NCBI RefSeq assembly: GCF_000787835.1
Contig: NZ_BBPP01000024.1
Span: 55,694-119,693, forward strand
DNA: 64,000 nucleotides
Source: Streptacidiphilus melanogenes
GTDB taxonomy: Bacteria > Actinomycetota > Actinomycetes > Streptomycetales > Streptomycetaceae
Direction of reading: 5' to 3'
The notes under the pieces were generated by a model. The model ran no database searches. It was given only the letters and a program-made list of their open reading frames with translations, and was not told where the DNA came from. Every line of letters starts with the position of its first letter. Within the stretch, counting starts at the first letter, position 1. Below are positions 56,086-64,000 of the stretch, one piece after another. Made by a program: the position numbers and the translations under genes.

Positions 56086-57252
56086 TCAGAGCTGTGCGGC
56101 GGTGCTCTCGGCGGCCCGCTCGGTGGTGGCGATGGTCGCCGACCCGACGACGCGGGCGCCGTCGTAGAGCACGACCGCCTGCCCCGGCGCGATGCCCCGC
56201 AGCGGCTCGTCCAGGACGACACGCAGGCCGCCGTCCTCGGCCACCTCGGCGGTGACCGGCACCTGCTCGCCGTGCGCGCGGATCTGCGCGAGGTACCGCG
56301 CCGCCCCGTACGGCGGCTCTGCGCCGCACCAGCGCGGCTTCACGCCCGTCAGCGCGCTGATCTCCAGCGCCTCGGCCGGGCCGACGGTGACCCGGTTGTC
56401 GACCGGCGAGATGTCCAGCACGTAGCGCGGCTTGCCGTCGGCCGCCGGACGCCCGATGCGCAGGCCCTTGCGCTGCCCGATGGTGAAGCCGTAGGCGCCG
56501 CTGTGCTCGCCGACCACGGTCCCGTCGACGTCCACGATCTCGCCGGGCGCGGTGCCGAGGCGCTGCGCCAGGAACCCCTGGGTGTCGCCGTCCGCGATGA
56601 AACAGATGTCGTGGCTGTCCGGCTTCTTCGCCACGGCGAGGCCGCGGCGCTCGGCCTCGACGCGCACCTGGTCCTTGGTGGTGTCCCCCAGCGGGAACAT
56701 GGCGTGCGCGAGCTGGGGCGCGGTGAGCACGCCGAGCACATAGGACTGGTCCTTGGCCGGGTCGACGGCCCGGTGCAGCTCGCGGCCGCGCTCGGGGTGG
56801 TCGATGATCCTGGCGTAGTGCCCGGTGCAGACGGCGTCGAAGCCGAGGGCGATCGCCTTGTCCAGCAGCGCCGCGAACTTGATCTTCTCGTTGCACCGCA
56901 GACACGGGTTGGGCGTCCGCCCGGCCGCGTACTCGGCGACGAAGTCGTCGATCACGTCCTCGCGGAAGCGCTCGGCGAGGTCCCAGACGTAGAAGGGGAT
57001 GCCCAGCACGTCCGCGGCGCGGCGGGCGTCACGCGAGTCCTCCAGCGTGCAGCAGCCGCGGGCCCCGGTGCGGAAGCTCTGCGGGTTGCTCGCCAGCGCC
57101 AGATGCACCCCGGTGACCTCGTGCCCTTGTTCCACGGCCCGCGCGGCGGCGACGGCGGAGTCGACCCCGCCGGACATCGCCGCGAGCACGCGCAGCTTCC
57201 CGCCCGGCAGGGCGGAGGAATCGGGAGCGGGGGCGCCGGGGAAGTCAGACAT
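56086..57252 (-). CDS. mnmA: tRNA-specific 2-thiouridylase
   Basis: A 388-residue MnmA which thiolates U34 of Lys, Glu and Gln tRNAs. P-loop [13 protein letters not shown] (about residues 24-36), [12 protein letters not shown] with the first catalytic Cys, [24 protein letters not shown] with the second Cys, and the C-terminal beta domain. ATG 57252. The cysteine desulfurase gene immediately upstream is its probable sulfur donor. The spacer between them contains a REP-like element. Confidence 0.97.
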   Translation of the reverse strand: MSDFPGAPAPDSSALPGGKLRVLAAMSGGVDSAVAAARAVEQGHEVTGVHLALASNPQSFRTGARGCCTLEDSRDARRAADVLGIPFYVWDLAERFREDVIDDFVAEYAAGRTPNPCLRCNEKIKFAALLDKAIALGFDAVCTGHYARIIDHPERGRELHRAVDPAKDQSYVLGVLTAPQLAHAMFPLGDTTKDQVRVEAERRGLAVAKKPDSHDICFIADGDTQGFLAQRLGTAPGEIVDVDGTVVGEHSGAYGFTIGQRKGLRIGRPAADGKPRYVLDISPVDNRVTVGPAEALEISALTGVKPRWCGAEPPYGAARYLAQIRAHGEQVPVTAEVAEDGGLRVVLDEPLRGIAPGQAVVLYDGARVVGSATIATTERAAESTAAQL

Positions 57253-57307
57253 AGTGCTTACAAGAGTACGGGGCTCCGGGATTCGCTCCCGCACGCAGTT
57301 GCACGGT

Positions 57308-57416
57308 CCGGGGGCGCGAGGAACTGCGCGAGAAGCCACTGGCGAGCGGTTGGTCCTCATCTCGAGCAGGTCCGTCCGCACCGGCTGTCTGCCCGCGCAG
57401 TTCCTCGCGCCCCCGG
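57308..57416. repeat. REP-like palindromic element, copy 3
   Basis: Perfect 23-bp inverted repeats: 57308-57330 and 57394-57416 (arm CCGGGGGCGCGAGGAACTGC..). The interior shares GAAGCCACTGGCGAGCGG with the other copies. It begins three bases after the cysteine desulfurase stop codon. Confidence 0.9.
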
Positions 57417-57419
57417 GGG

Positions 57420-58595
57420 CTACCTCGTGCCGGCCATGCGGGCGCGCTCCACGACGGGGCCGATCGCCTCGGCGAGGGCCTTCACGTCCGACTCCGTCGA
57501 GGTGTGGCCCAGGGAGAAGCGGAGTGACGCCCGGGCCAGCGCGGGCTCCGCGCCCATCGCCAGCAGGACATGGCTGGGCTGGGGGACGCCCGCCGAGCAG
57601 GCGGAGCCGGTCGAGCACTCGATGCCGCGGGCGTCGAGCAGCATCAGCAGGGCGTCGCCCTCGCAGCCCGGGAAGGAGAAGTGCGCGTTGGCCGCCAGGC
57701 GGCCGCGGCCGTCCGGCGTGGGGTCGCCGTTGAGGATCGCGTCCGGAACCGCCGCGCGGACCTCGCGGACCAGGGCGTCGCGCAGCGCGCCCACCTCGGC
57801 GGCGAACCGCGACTGTCGTCCCGCGGCGATCTCCCCGGCCGTGGCGAAGCCCGCGGTGGCGGGGACGTCGAGCGTGCCGCTGCGGACGTCGCGCTCCTGG
57901 CCGCCGCCGTGCAGCAACGGCACCGGGGACGCGCTGCGGGCCAGCACCAGCGCGCCGACGCCGTAGGGGCCGCCGACCTTGTGGCCCGTGACGGTCATCG
58001 CCGCGAGACCCGACTCCTCGAAGGAGAGCGGCAGCTGGCCGAAGGCCTGGACCGCGTCGGCGTGCATCGGGACGTCGAACTCGCGCGCGACCTCCGCGAG
58101 TTCGCGAACCGGCTGGACGGTGCCGACCTCGTTGTTGGCCCACATCACGGTGACCAGGGCGACGTCGTCCGGATCGGCGGCGATCGCCGCCCGCAGCACC
58201 TCGGGGTGCACCCGGCCGAGCGCGTCGACAGGGAGCCAGTCGACCCGCGCGCCCTCGTGCTGCTCCAGCCACAGCACGGCGTCCAGGACGGCGTGGTGCT
58301 CGACGGGGCTGCACAGGATGCGGCGGCGGGGCGGGTCCGCATCCCGGCGGGACCAGTACAGGCCCTTGACGGCGAGGTTGTCGGATTCGGTGCCCCCGGC
58401 GGTGAAGACGATCTCGCTGGGACGGGCGCCGAGCACCGAGGCCAGCGTCTCGCGGGACTCCTCCACGACCCGGCGCGCGCGGCGCCCGGCGGCGTGCAGG
58501 GACGAGGCGTTGCCGGTGCGACCGAGCTGCGCGGTCATCGCCTGGACCGCCTCGGGCAGCATCGGAGTCGTGGCGGCGTGATCGAGATATGGCAT
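57420..58595 (-). CDS. Cysteine desulfurase (NifS/IscS type)
   Basis: A 391-residue PLP enzyme. ATG 58595 ([12 protein letters not shown]); a TTG two codons upstream is less likely. [16 protein letters not shown], the PLP-binding lysine in [16 protein letters not shown] (about residue 200), and the catalytic Cys loop [19 protein letters not shown] (about 325). It supplies persulfide sulfur, most simply to the adjacent mnmA product, as in other Gram-positives where the two genes adjoin. It is not next to Fe-S scaffold genes here. Confidence 0.94.
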   Translation of the reverse strand: MPYLDHAATTPMLPEAVQAMTAQLGRTGNASSLHAAGRRARRVVEESRETLASVLGARPSEIVFTAGGTESDNLAVKGLYWSRRDADPPRRRILCSPVEHHAVLDAVLWLEQHEGARVDWLPVDALGRVHPEVLRAAIAADPDDVALVTVMWANNEVGTVQPVRELAEVAREFDVPMHADAVQAFGQLPLSFEESGLAAMTVTGHKVGGPYGVGALVLARSASPVPLLHGGGQERDVRSGTLDVPATAGFATAGEIAAGRQSRFAAEVGALRDALVREVRAAVPDAILNGDPTPDGRGRLAANAHFSFPGCEGDALLMLLDARGIECSTGSACSAGVPQPSHVLLAMGAEPALARASLRFSLGHTSTESDVKALAEAIGPVVERARMAGTR

Positions 58596-58720
58596 GGCCA
58601 ACCAAGTCTATGGCCCGTCGCCCCGCCTCCTGCCCGAAGCTCCAGATTCCGAATGCGCATCATCCATTGCAGCCCGCGCAACGGCTTCCTAGGATCCGGC
58701 GCAGAGGTAAGGGGAACGTG

Positions 58721-59467
58721 ATGTCGCAGTCGGTCGACCGGGCGCTGACGGTGCTGGCCTCGCTCGCGGACGGGCCGGCCTCGCTGGAGCAGGCGGCGGC
58801 CCGGATCGGGGTGCACAAGTCCACGGCGCTGCGCCTGTTGCGCACGCTGGAGGAGCACGGCTTCGTGCACCGCCAGGCGGACTTCCGCTACCGGCTGGGC
58901 GGAGGCCTGTTCTCGCTGGCGCAGACAGCCCTGGAGAGCATCGACGTGCGCGTGGTGGCGGCTCCGCACCTCGCCGCGCTGCACGCGGCCTGCGGGCACA
59001 CCATCCATCTCGCCGTCTACGAGGACGGCGAGGCGACGTACGTCGACAAGCTGGAGAGCCGCTACCCCGTGCGGATCCACTCGCGGATCGGCAAGCGTGC
59101 GCCGCTGACCGCGACGGCGGTCGGCAAGGTGCTGCTCGCGGGCCTGCCGGAGGCCCGACGGATCGAGCTGGCACAGCGGTTGGAGTACCCCGCCTACACC
59201 CCGCGCTCGCTGCGCACCCCCGAGGCGCTGCTGGCCGAACTGGAGACGGTCCGCCGCCAGGGCTGGGGCATGGACCGCAGCGAGCACGAGGAGAACGTCA
59301 ACTGCATCGCGGTGCCGATCCGCGGCATCGACGGCCGTGTGATCGCGGCCTGTTCGGTCTCCACGCCGGCGGTCGTGGCCCCGCTCAGCGCACTGCGCCG
59401 CCTGGTGCCGGACCTGATCGCCACCGCTGACGCGATATCGGGCGAGTACGGCGGCCGGAGCTCCTGA
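58721..59467 (+). CDS. IclR-family transcriptional regulator
   Basis: A 248-residue regulator from ATG 58721, with AGGTAAGGGG upstream. Winged helix-turn-helix at residues 1-65 (QSVDRALTVLASLADGPASL, then ARIGVHKSTALRLLRTLEEHGFV). The IclR effector domain follows (TAVGKVLLAGLPEARR, VNCIAVPIRGIDGRVIAACSVSTPA). Divergent from the cysteine desulfurase gene. Ligand and targets unknown. Confidence 0.94.
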   Translation: MSQSVDRALTVLASLADGPASLEQAAARIGVHKSTALRLLRTLEEHGFVHRQADFRYRLGGGLFSLAQTALESIDVRVVAAPHLAALHAACGHTIHLAVYEDGEATYVDKLESRYPVRIHSRIGKRAPLTATAVGKVLLAGLPEARRIELAQRLEYPAYTPRSLRTPEALLAELETVRRQGWGMDRSEHEENVNCIAVPIRGIDGRVIAACSVSTPAVVAPLSALRRLVPDLIATADAISGEYGGRSS

Positions 59468-59471
59468 GGCC

Positions 59472-59486
59472 ACCCGGAGGCCGGGT
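59472..59486. terminator. Short bidirectional hairpin between iclR and TRIC genes
   Basis: ACCCGG-AGG-CCGGGT, a 6-bp stem in the 24-bp gap between two convergent genes. It could terminate both. Confidence 0.45.
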
Positions 59487-59491
59487 CGGTC

Positions 59492-60151
59492 CTACGCCTC
59501 GCCGGTGTTGGAACTGCCGCGGTGCCAGGCGCGCGGGGCGCGCCACTCGTAGCGTATGGCCAGCATGCGGGTGCCGAAGGCGAACAGCGCGGACGCGCTT
59601 CCGGTGACCGCGCCCAGCGAGTCCGTGGAGATCAGCAGGGCGGTCAGGGCGCTGCCGACGATGGCGGGCACGGCGTACAGCGAACGGTCCCAACGCAGCA
59701 GGGACGGTGTCTCGTTGGCGAGCACGTCACGGATGACGCCGCCACCGGCGGCGGTGATCGTGCCGAGGGCGATGGAGGCGACCACGCCGAGCCCGTAGTC
59801 GTGGGCCTTGGCGGTGCCGGTGACGCAGAACAGCCCGAGGCCGAGGGCGTCCAGGGTCTGCACCGTCCGGTTGATCCGCGCCACCTCGGGGTGCAGGAAG
59901 AAGACGACGACGGTCGCCACCAGCGGTGTGACGAAGTAGCCGGTGTCGGTGAAGGCGGCCGGCGGAATCGCGCCGATGATCAGGTCGCGGATGACTCCCC
60001 CGCCCAGCGCCGTCACCTCGGCCAGCACCGCGATGCCGAAGACGTCGAAGTTCTTGCGCACCGCCATCAGGCCGCCGGAGAGTGCGAAGACGAAGATGCC
60101 GGAGAGGTCGAGCACCTGCTCGACGTCGGGCGAGAAAAGCTGCGAGGTCAC
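59492..60151 (-). CDS. TRIC-family cation channel protein (UPF0126)
   Basis: A 219-residue integral membrane protein with an internal duplication: each half has three TM helices and the motif GGGVIRD (ALGGGVIRDLIIG near residue 50; AAGGGVIRDVLANE near 135). This matches bacterial TRIC channels, homotrimeric K+-permeable proteins. GTG start at 60151, right next to a perfect 9-bp inverted repeat. Convergent with the IclR gene. Confidence 0.93.
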   Translation of the reverse strand: MTSQLFSPDVEQVLDLSGIFVFALSGGLMAVRKNFDVFGIAVLAEVTALGGGVIRDLIIGAIPPAAFTDTGYFVTPLVATVVVFFLHPEVARINRTVQTLDALGLGLFCVTGTAKAHDYGLGVVASIALGTITAAGGGVIRDVLANETPSLLRWDRSLYAVPAIVGSALTALLISTDSLGAVTGSASALFAFGTRMLAIRYEWRAPRAWHRGSSNTGEA

Positions 60152-60152
60152 C

Positions 60153-60176
60153 CCGCATTTCTACAGGGAAATGCGG
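60153..60176. promoter_or_regulatory. Inverted repeat at the TRIC gene start
   Basis: CCGCATTTC-TACAGG-GAAATGCGG: perfect 9-base arms whose near edge is two bases from the GTG start. It could be an operator, or an RNA hairpin covering the ribosome-binding site. Confidence 0.55.
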
Positions 60177-60209
60177 AATGACCTCGTGACGGGGGCGTGA
60201 GCCCTCGGC

Positions 60210-61532
60210 TCAGCTCTCCGTGTCGGCCTTCGGCGCGGCGCTCTCCTCGGAGGCCTCCTCGGAGGTCTCCTCCGCAGCAGCCTCCTCGGCGGCAGCCTCG
60301 TCCGTCGACTCCTCGGCGGCGGTCTCGGCAGCCTCGGCGGCCGGAGCGTCCTCGACCACGACGGCCTCCGCAGCCGTGGCCTCGGCCTTGTCGGCCTCCT
60401 TCTCCGCGGCGGCGGTCTCGGCGGCCTTCGCCACCGCGTCGCTCGCGGCCTGGGAGACGGTGATCGTCTCGGCCACGACGGCCGACGACGGCGCGTTCTC
60501 CGGGAAGTGGCAGGCCACCTGGTGGCCGGTCTTCAGCGCCACCAGCGGCGGCTCGACCTCGGCGCACTTGTCCGTCGCCTTCCAGCAGCGGGTGCGGAAG
60601 TGGCAGCCGGAGGGCGGGTTGACCGGGGAGGGCACGTCGCCGGTGAGCAGGATCCGACTGCTCTCGCCCTTGCGGGTCGGGTCCGGCACCGGCACCGCGG
60701 ACATCAGCGCGTTGGTGTACGGGTGCATCGGCGACGCGTAGAGGGAGTCCCGGTCGGCGATCTCGACGATCTTGCCCAGGTACATCACCGCGACGCGGTC
60801 GGACACGTGGCGCACCACGGACAGGTCGTGGGCGATCACCACGTAGGTGAGGCCCAGCTCCTGCTGGAGGTCGTCCAGCAGGTTGACGACCTGCGCCTGG
60901 ATCGACACGTCCAGCGCCGAGACCGGCTCGTCCGCGACGATCATCTTCGGCCGCAGGGCCAGCGCGCGGGCGATGCCGATGCGCTGACGCTGGCCGCCGG
61001 AGAACTCGTGCGGGTAGCGGTTGTAGTGCTCCGGGTTGAGACCACAGGTCTGGAGCAGGTCCTGGACCGCGGCCTTGATGCCGTTCTCGGTCTTGATGCC
61101 CTGCAGGCGGAACGGCGCCCCGACGATCGTGCCGACCGTGTGCCTCGGGTTGAGCGAGGAGTACGGGTCCTGGAAGATCATCTGGATGTCGCGCCGGAGC
61201 GGACGCATCTTGGCCGTGTTGAGGTGGGTGATGTCCACCCCCTCGAACGTGACCTTGCCGGAGGTGGGCTCCAGCAGACGGGTGATCAGTCGACCCATGG
61301 TCGACTTGCCGCAGCCGGACTCGCCCACGACGCCGAGGGTCTCGCCCTGGCGGACGTCGAAGGTCAGGCCGTCGACCGCCTGCACGGCGCCGACCTGACG
61401 CTGCAGCAGACCCTTCTTGATCGGGAAGTGCTTGACCAGGTCGGTCACCTGGAGCAGCGCCTGGCCCTCCGAGGCGGCCGGCGCCTTGGGCGCCGGGACG
61501 GTCGCGGTGGCCGTCGAGCTCTCTTCACTCAT
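60210..61532 (-). CDS. Oligopeptide/dipeptide ABC transporter ATPase (DppF/OppF type)
   Basis: A 440-residue ATPase. Walker [16 protein letters not shown] (about residue 70), Q-loop [16 protein letters not shown] signature [16 protein letters not shown], Walker [15 protein letters not shown] and H-loop AHDLSVVRH. An oligopeptide-transporter C-terminal domain with Cys ligands follows ([20 protein letters not shown]). From about residue 345 it carries a roughly 95-residue tail made almost entirely of Ala, Glu, Val, Ser and Asp, absent from typical family members and probably disordered. It starts 30 bases past the DppD stop. Confidence 0.95.
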   Translation of the reverse strand: MSEESSTATATVPAPKAPAASEGQALLQVTDLVKHFPIKKGLLQRQVGAVQAVDGLTFDVRQGETLGVVGESGCGKSTMGRLITRLLEPTSGKVTFEGVDITHLNTAKMRPLRRDIQMIFQDPYSSLNPRHTVGTIVGAPFRLQGIKTENGIKAAVQDLLQTCGLNPEHYNRYPHEFSGGQRQRIGIARALALRPKMIVADEPVSALDVSIQAQVVNLLDDLQQELGLTYVVIAHDLSVVRHVSDRVAVMYLGKIVEIADRDSLYASPMHPYTNALMSAVPVPDPTRKGESSRILLTGDVPSPVNPPSGCHFRTRCWKATDKCAEVEPPLVALKTGHQVACHFPENAPSSAVVAETITVSQAASDAVAKAAETAAAEKEADKAEATAAEAVVVEDAPAAEAAETAAEESTDEAAAEEAAAEETSEEASEESAAPKADTES

Positions 61533-61562
61533 TGTCTCTTCGTCTCCTCGACTTGCTACCGG

Positions 61563-62663
61563 CTAGAGCCGGGGAGCGATCTCCTGGGTGAAGATCTGCT
61601 GACGGACCTCCAGGGGCATGTGACAGGCCGCCAGGTGGTTCTCGCCCACGTTGGTGAGCAGCGGCGTCTCGGTGGTGGACCTGCCCTCGGTGCGGTCCAC
61701 GTAGGGGCAACGCGGGTGGAAGGCGCAGCCGCTCGGCAGGTTGATCAGCGACGGCGGGTTGCCCTTGACCGGGATGAGGCGGTCCTGGAGCTCGCGGTCG
61801 ATGCGCGGCATCGAGCCGAGCAGACCCCAGGTGTAGGGGTGCTCCGGCTCGGTGAAGATCTTGTCCGCCGGCCCCTTCTCCACGCACTTGCCGCCGTACA
61901 TCACCAGGATGTCGTCGGCGAGCTCGGCGACCACGCCGAGGTCGTGCGTGATGATGATGACCGAGGAGCCGAACTCCTTCTGCAGGTCCCGGATCAGGTC
62001 CAGGATCTGCGCCTGCACGGTCACGTCGAGCGCGGTGGTCGGCTCGTCCGCGATCAGCAGCGACGGGTCGTTGGCCAGCGCCATGGCGATCATGGCGCGC
62101 TGGCGCATACCGCCGGAGAACTCGTGCGGGTGCTGGTCCACGCGCTTGTCGGGCTGCGGGATGCCGACGCGGTCCAGCAGCTGGATCGCGTGCTCGCGCG
62201 CGGCCTTCTTCGAGACCTGCGGGTTGTGCTGGCGGTGGCCCTCGGTGATCTGCTGACCCACCGTGTAGTACGGGTGCATCGCGGTCAGCGGGTCCTGGAA
62301 GATCATCGCCATCTTCTGGCCGCGGAGCTTGCGCACCTCGTCCGGGTTGGCGTTGATGAGCTCCTGGCCGTCCAGCCAGATCTCACCGCTGATCTGCGGG
62401 CCGCGCTTCTTGCCGACATTGCGGTGCAGACCCATGATCGACAGCGAGGTCACCGACTTGCCGGAGCCGGACTCGCCCACGATGCCGAGGGTCTTGCCAC
62501 GCTCGAGATCGAAGCTCAGGCCGTCCACGGACTTGACGATGCCGTCGTCCGTCGGGAAGTGGCAGCGCAGGTTGCGGACCGAAAGGAAGGAGGTCGGTGC
62601 GCCCGAGGACGAGGCCGACACGTCGATGACGGCCTCGGTCTTCGCGGAGTCGGACTTGGTCAT
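61563..62663 (-). CDS. Oligopeptide/dipeptide ABC transporter ATPase (DppD/OppD type)
   Basis: A 366-residue ATPase from ATG 62663, overlapping the permease stop as ATGA; the longer frame upstream is the permease region. Walker A GIVGESGSGKSVTSLS (about residue 60), QDPLTAMHPYYTVG, signature EFSGGMRQRAMIAMALAND, Walker B LLIADEPTTALDVT, THDLGVVAE, and the family's Cys-containing end (SGCAFHPRCPYVD, AACHM). Pairs with the DppF-type ATPase. Confidence 0.96.
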   Translation of the reverse strand: MTKSDSAKTEAVIDVSASSSGAPTSFLSVRNLRCHFPTDDGIVKSVDGLSFDLERGKTLGIVGESGSGKSVTSLSIMGLHRNVGKKRGPQISGEIWLDGQELINANPDEVRKLRGQKMAMIFQDPLTAMHPYYTVGQQITEGHRQHNPQVSKKAAREHAIQLLDRVGIPQPDKRVDQHPHEFSGGMRQRAMIAMALANDPSLLIADEPTTALDVTVQAQILDLIRDLQKEFGSSVIIITHDLGVVAELADDILVMYGGKCVEKGPADKIFTEPEHPYTWGLLGSMPRIDRELQDRLIPVKGNPPSLINLPSGCAFHPRCPYVDRTEGRSTTETPLLTNVGENHLAACHMPLEVRQQIFTQEIAPRL

Positions 62664-63661
62664 GCGAGCCTCACTCGGGGGTCGACGGCCGCGTAGAGGA
62701 GGTCCACGATCAGGTTGGCCATCACGATGAAGAAGGCGGCGAACAGCGTCACGCCCATGATCATCGGCAGGTCGTTCTTCTGAATACCCTGCAGCGCCGC
62801 GTTGCCGAGGCCGTGCAGGTTGAAAACGGTCTCGGTGAGGACGGCCCCACCGATCAGACCACCGAGGTCCATACCGAAGACGGTGAGGATCGGGGTCATG
62901 GTCGACCGCATGGCGTGCTTGCCGATGACGATGCGCTCGGGCAGACCCTTGGCGCGCGCGGTGCGGATGTAGTCCTCGCCGAGGACGTCCAGCATCGTGG
63001 CGCGGGTCAGTCGGGCGTACGTGGCGGCGTACAGGAAGGCCAGGGTGATCCACGGAAGGATCAGGTTCTGCGCCCAGCCGACCGGATCCTGTGTGAGCGG
63101 CACGTAGCTCGGATCAGGTAGCCAGTTCAGTGTGTAACAGAACAGGTAGATCGAGAGCAGGCCGGTGAAGTAGATCGGCAGCGAGACACCGGCCAGCGCG
63201 GTCACCATGGTGACGCGGTCGCCGATGGAGCGTTTACGGAGCGCGGAGAGCGCACCGGTGCCCACCCCGAGGATCAGCCAGAGCACGGAGGCGCCGGCCG
63301 CCAGCGAGGCGGTGATGGGCAGGTCACTGGTCAGGTCGCCCCAGACCGGGTCCTCGTTCTGGACCGACAGGCCCAGGCAGGGGGCCGGGCAGTGCTCGAC
63401 GCCGGTTCCGGTCGAGTAGTCCCGGCCGACCACGATGCCCTTGAGGTACAAGCCGTACTGCTCGTACAGCGGCTTGTCCAGGCCGAGCTTGACGCGCAGT
63501 CCCTCGACCGCCGCCGGGGTCGCGTTCTTCCCGACATAGAGGTAGACGGGGTCGGTGCCGGTGAGCTTCGGCACCATGAAGAAGATGCCAAAGGTGATCA
63601 TCGAGACCACCAGCAGCATGACGACCACGTTCACGAGTCGTCGGACGATGTACAGGAGCAC
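62660..63661 (-). CDS. Oligopeptide/dipeptide ABC transporter permease (DppB/OppB type)
   Basis: A 333-residue permease from GTG 63661 (MLLYIVRRLVNVVVMLL), the usual family start; an upstream in-frame start at 63718 is less likely. Six TM helices are visible. The EAA-type coupling loop is YIRTARAKGLPERIVIGKHAMRSTMTPILTV, and DPRVRLA is the usual C-terminal end. A large extracellular loop with two Cys (CPAPCLG) sits after TM1. The partner DppC-type permease is not found between this gene and the ATPases. Confidence 0.94.
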   Translation of the reverse strand: MLLYIVRRLVNVVVMLLVVSMITFGIFFMVPKLTGTDPVYLYVGKNATPAAVEGLRVKLGLDKPLYEQYGLYLKGIVVGRDYSTGTGVEHCPAPCLGLSVQNEDPVWGDLTSDLPITASLAAGASVLWLILGVGTGALSALRKRSIGDRVTMVTALAGVSLPIYFTGLLSIYLFCYTLNWLPDPSYVPLTQDPVGWAQNLILPWITLAFLYAATYARLTRATMLDVLGEDYIRTARAKGLPERIVIGKHAMRSTMTPILTVFGMDLGGLIGGAVLTETVFNLHGLGNAALQGIQKNDLPMIMGVTLFAAFFIVMANLIVDLLYAAVDPRVRLA

Positions 63662-63793
63662 TGCGCTCGGCTGGCCGGGGGCGGCCGCCTCTCCCTGTAG
63701 GGAGCGGCGACCGCCCACAACCCGCCTTCACCTGCCCTTCGGTCTAGCTGTGCTTACAGGTGAGACGTCGGTTCTGCTGACGTCGGGGGAACG

Positions 63794-64000
63794 TCACTTG
63801 CCGTCGGAGGTGCCCAGGCTCGCAAAGTCGATCATGCCCAGCGCCTGCAGGAAGACGACGTTGGTCAGACGGGGGTTGCGGTAGTTGAGCGCCTGGTCGT
63901 AGACCACCGGCAGGTAGAGCGCCTGGTCCATGACCATGTGGTTGATCTGGGTGTAGTCAGCCGCGGCGGCCTTCGGGTCGGTCTCGGCGGCAGCCTTGTC
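63794..64000 (-). CDS. ABC transporter substrate-binding protein, family 5 (3' end only)
   Basis: The last 68 codons of a gene that runs off the right edge, ending TGA at 63794: ...YTQINHMVMDQALYLPVVYDQALNYRNPRLTNVVF...MIDFASLGTSDGK. The Q-A-LYLPVVYD pattern near the C-terminus is typical of SBP_bac_5 peptide-binding lipoproteins. It is the probable binding protein of the adjoining transporter. The 132-bp spacer to the permease contains small palindromes (CTCCCT/AGGGAG near 63692; GACGTC pairs near 63762). Confidence 0.85.
   Translation of the reverse strand, partial: DKAAAETDPKAAAADYTQINHMVMDQALYLPVVYDQALNYRNPRLTNVVFLQALGMIDFASLGTSDGK

Overview
The window is core chromosome of a streptomycete (Streptomyces, Kitasatospora or Streptacidiphilus type). 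The signs are very high GC with strongly GC-biased third codon positions, frequent GTG starts, two tandem 'conservon' operons (cvnABCD), CdgC/RmdB-type c-di-GMP proteins, GatCAB amidotransferase genes, and the branched-chain amino-acid genes with their leader-peptide attenuators. From memory, the gene order follows the S. coelicolor chromosome from about SCO5546 down to SCO5476, with insertions; this was not checked by a search.

Layout. 1-2058: two tRNA genes (Glu-CTC, Gln-CTG), a HAD phosphatase, a fumarylacetoacetate-hydrolase-family enzyme and a small repeat-containing gene, all on the minus strand. 2059-13251: two back-to-back conservons on the plus strand; their cvnB genes are almost identical in DNA. 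13375-17702: cimA, ilvE and leuB (minus), with a leader-peptide attenuator in front of cimA. 17984-26041: an envelope-glycan block (PIG-L deacetylase, YfhO-like protein, GT2 glycosyltransferase, GtrA flippase, GT39 glycosyltransferase). 26066-27867: small genes, a DUF2461 protein and a methyltransferase. 27929-33599: serA, ilvC, ilvN, ilvB and the ilvB leader peptide. 33658-40998: CdgC-like c-di-GMP protein, a 2-hydroxyacid dehydrogenase, a large LuxR-family (LAL) regulator and a 58-residue gene. 41220-44801: gatB, a small membrane protein, gatA, gatC.

44974-47701 holds the most notable content: a compact lasso-peptide cluster in the order A-C-B1-B2. Its 42-residue precursor lies below the size limit of ordinary ORF calls. 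The predicted core is GGWGTVPDWFFNMKW with a Gly1-Asp8 macrolactam. The cluster sits between gatC and the rmdB-ligA pair, has its own promoter with an adjacent palindrome, and has no recognisable export gene beside it.

47879-58595: RmdB-like c-di-GMP phosphodiesterase, ligA, a MetE-like protein, an SDR, a two-RCK membrane protein, a LOG-family protein, mnmA and its likely sulfur donor, a cysteine desulfurase. 58721-64000: an IclR regulator, a TRIC-type channel protein and an oligopeptide ABC transporter running off the right edge.

Regulation visible in the sequence includes two attenuators (cimA, ilvB), a palindrome at ilvC, rho-independent terminators, and three copies of a roughly 75-110 bp palindromic repeat, each at the 3' end of a minus-strand gene.
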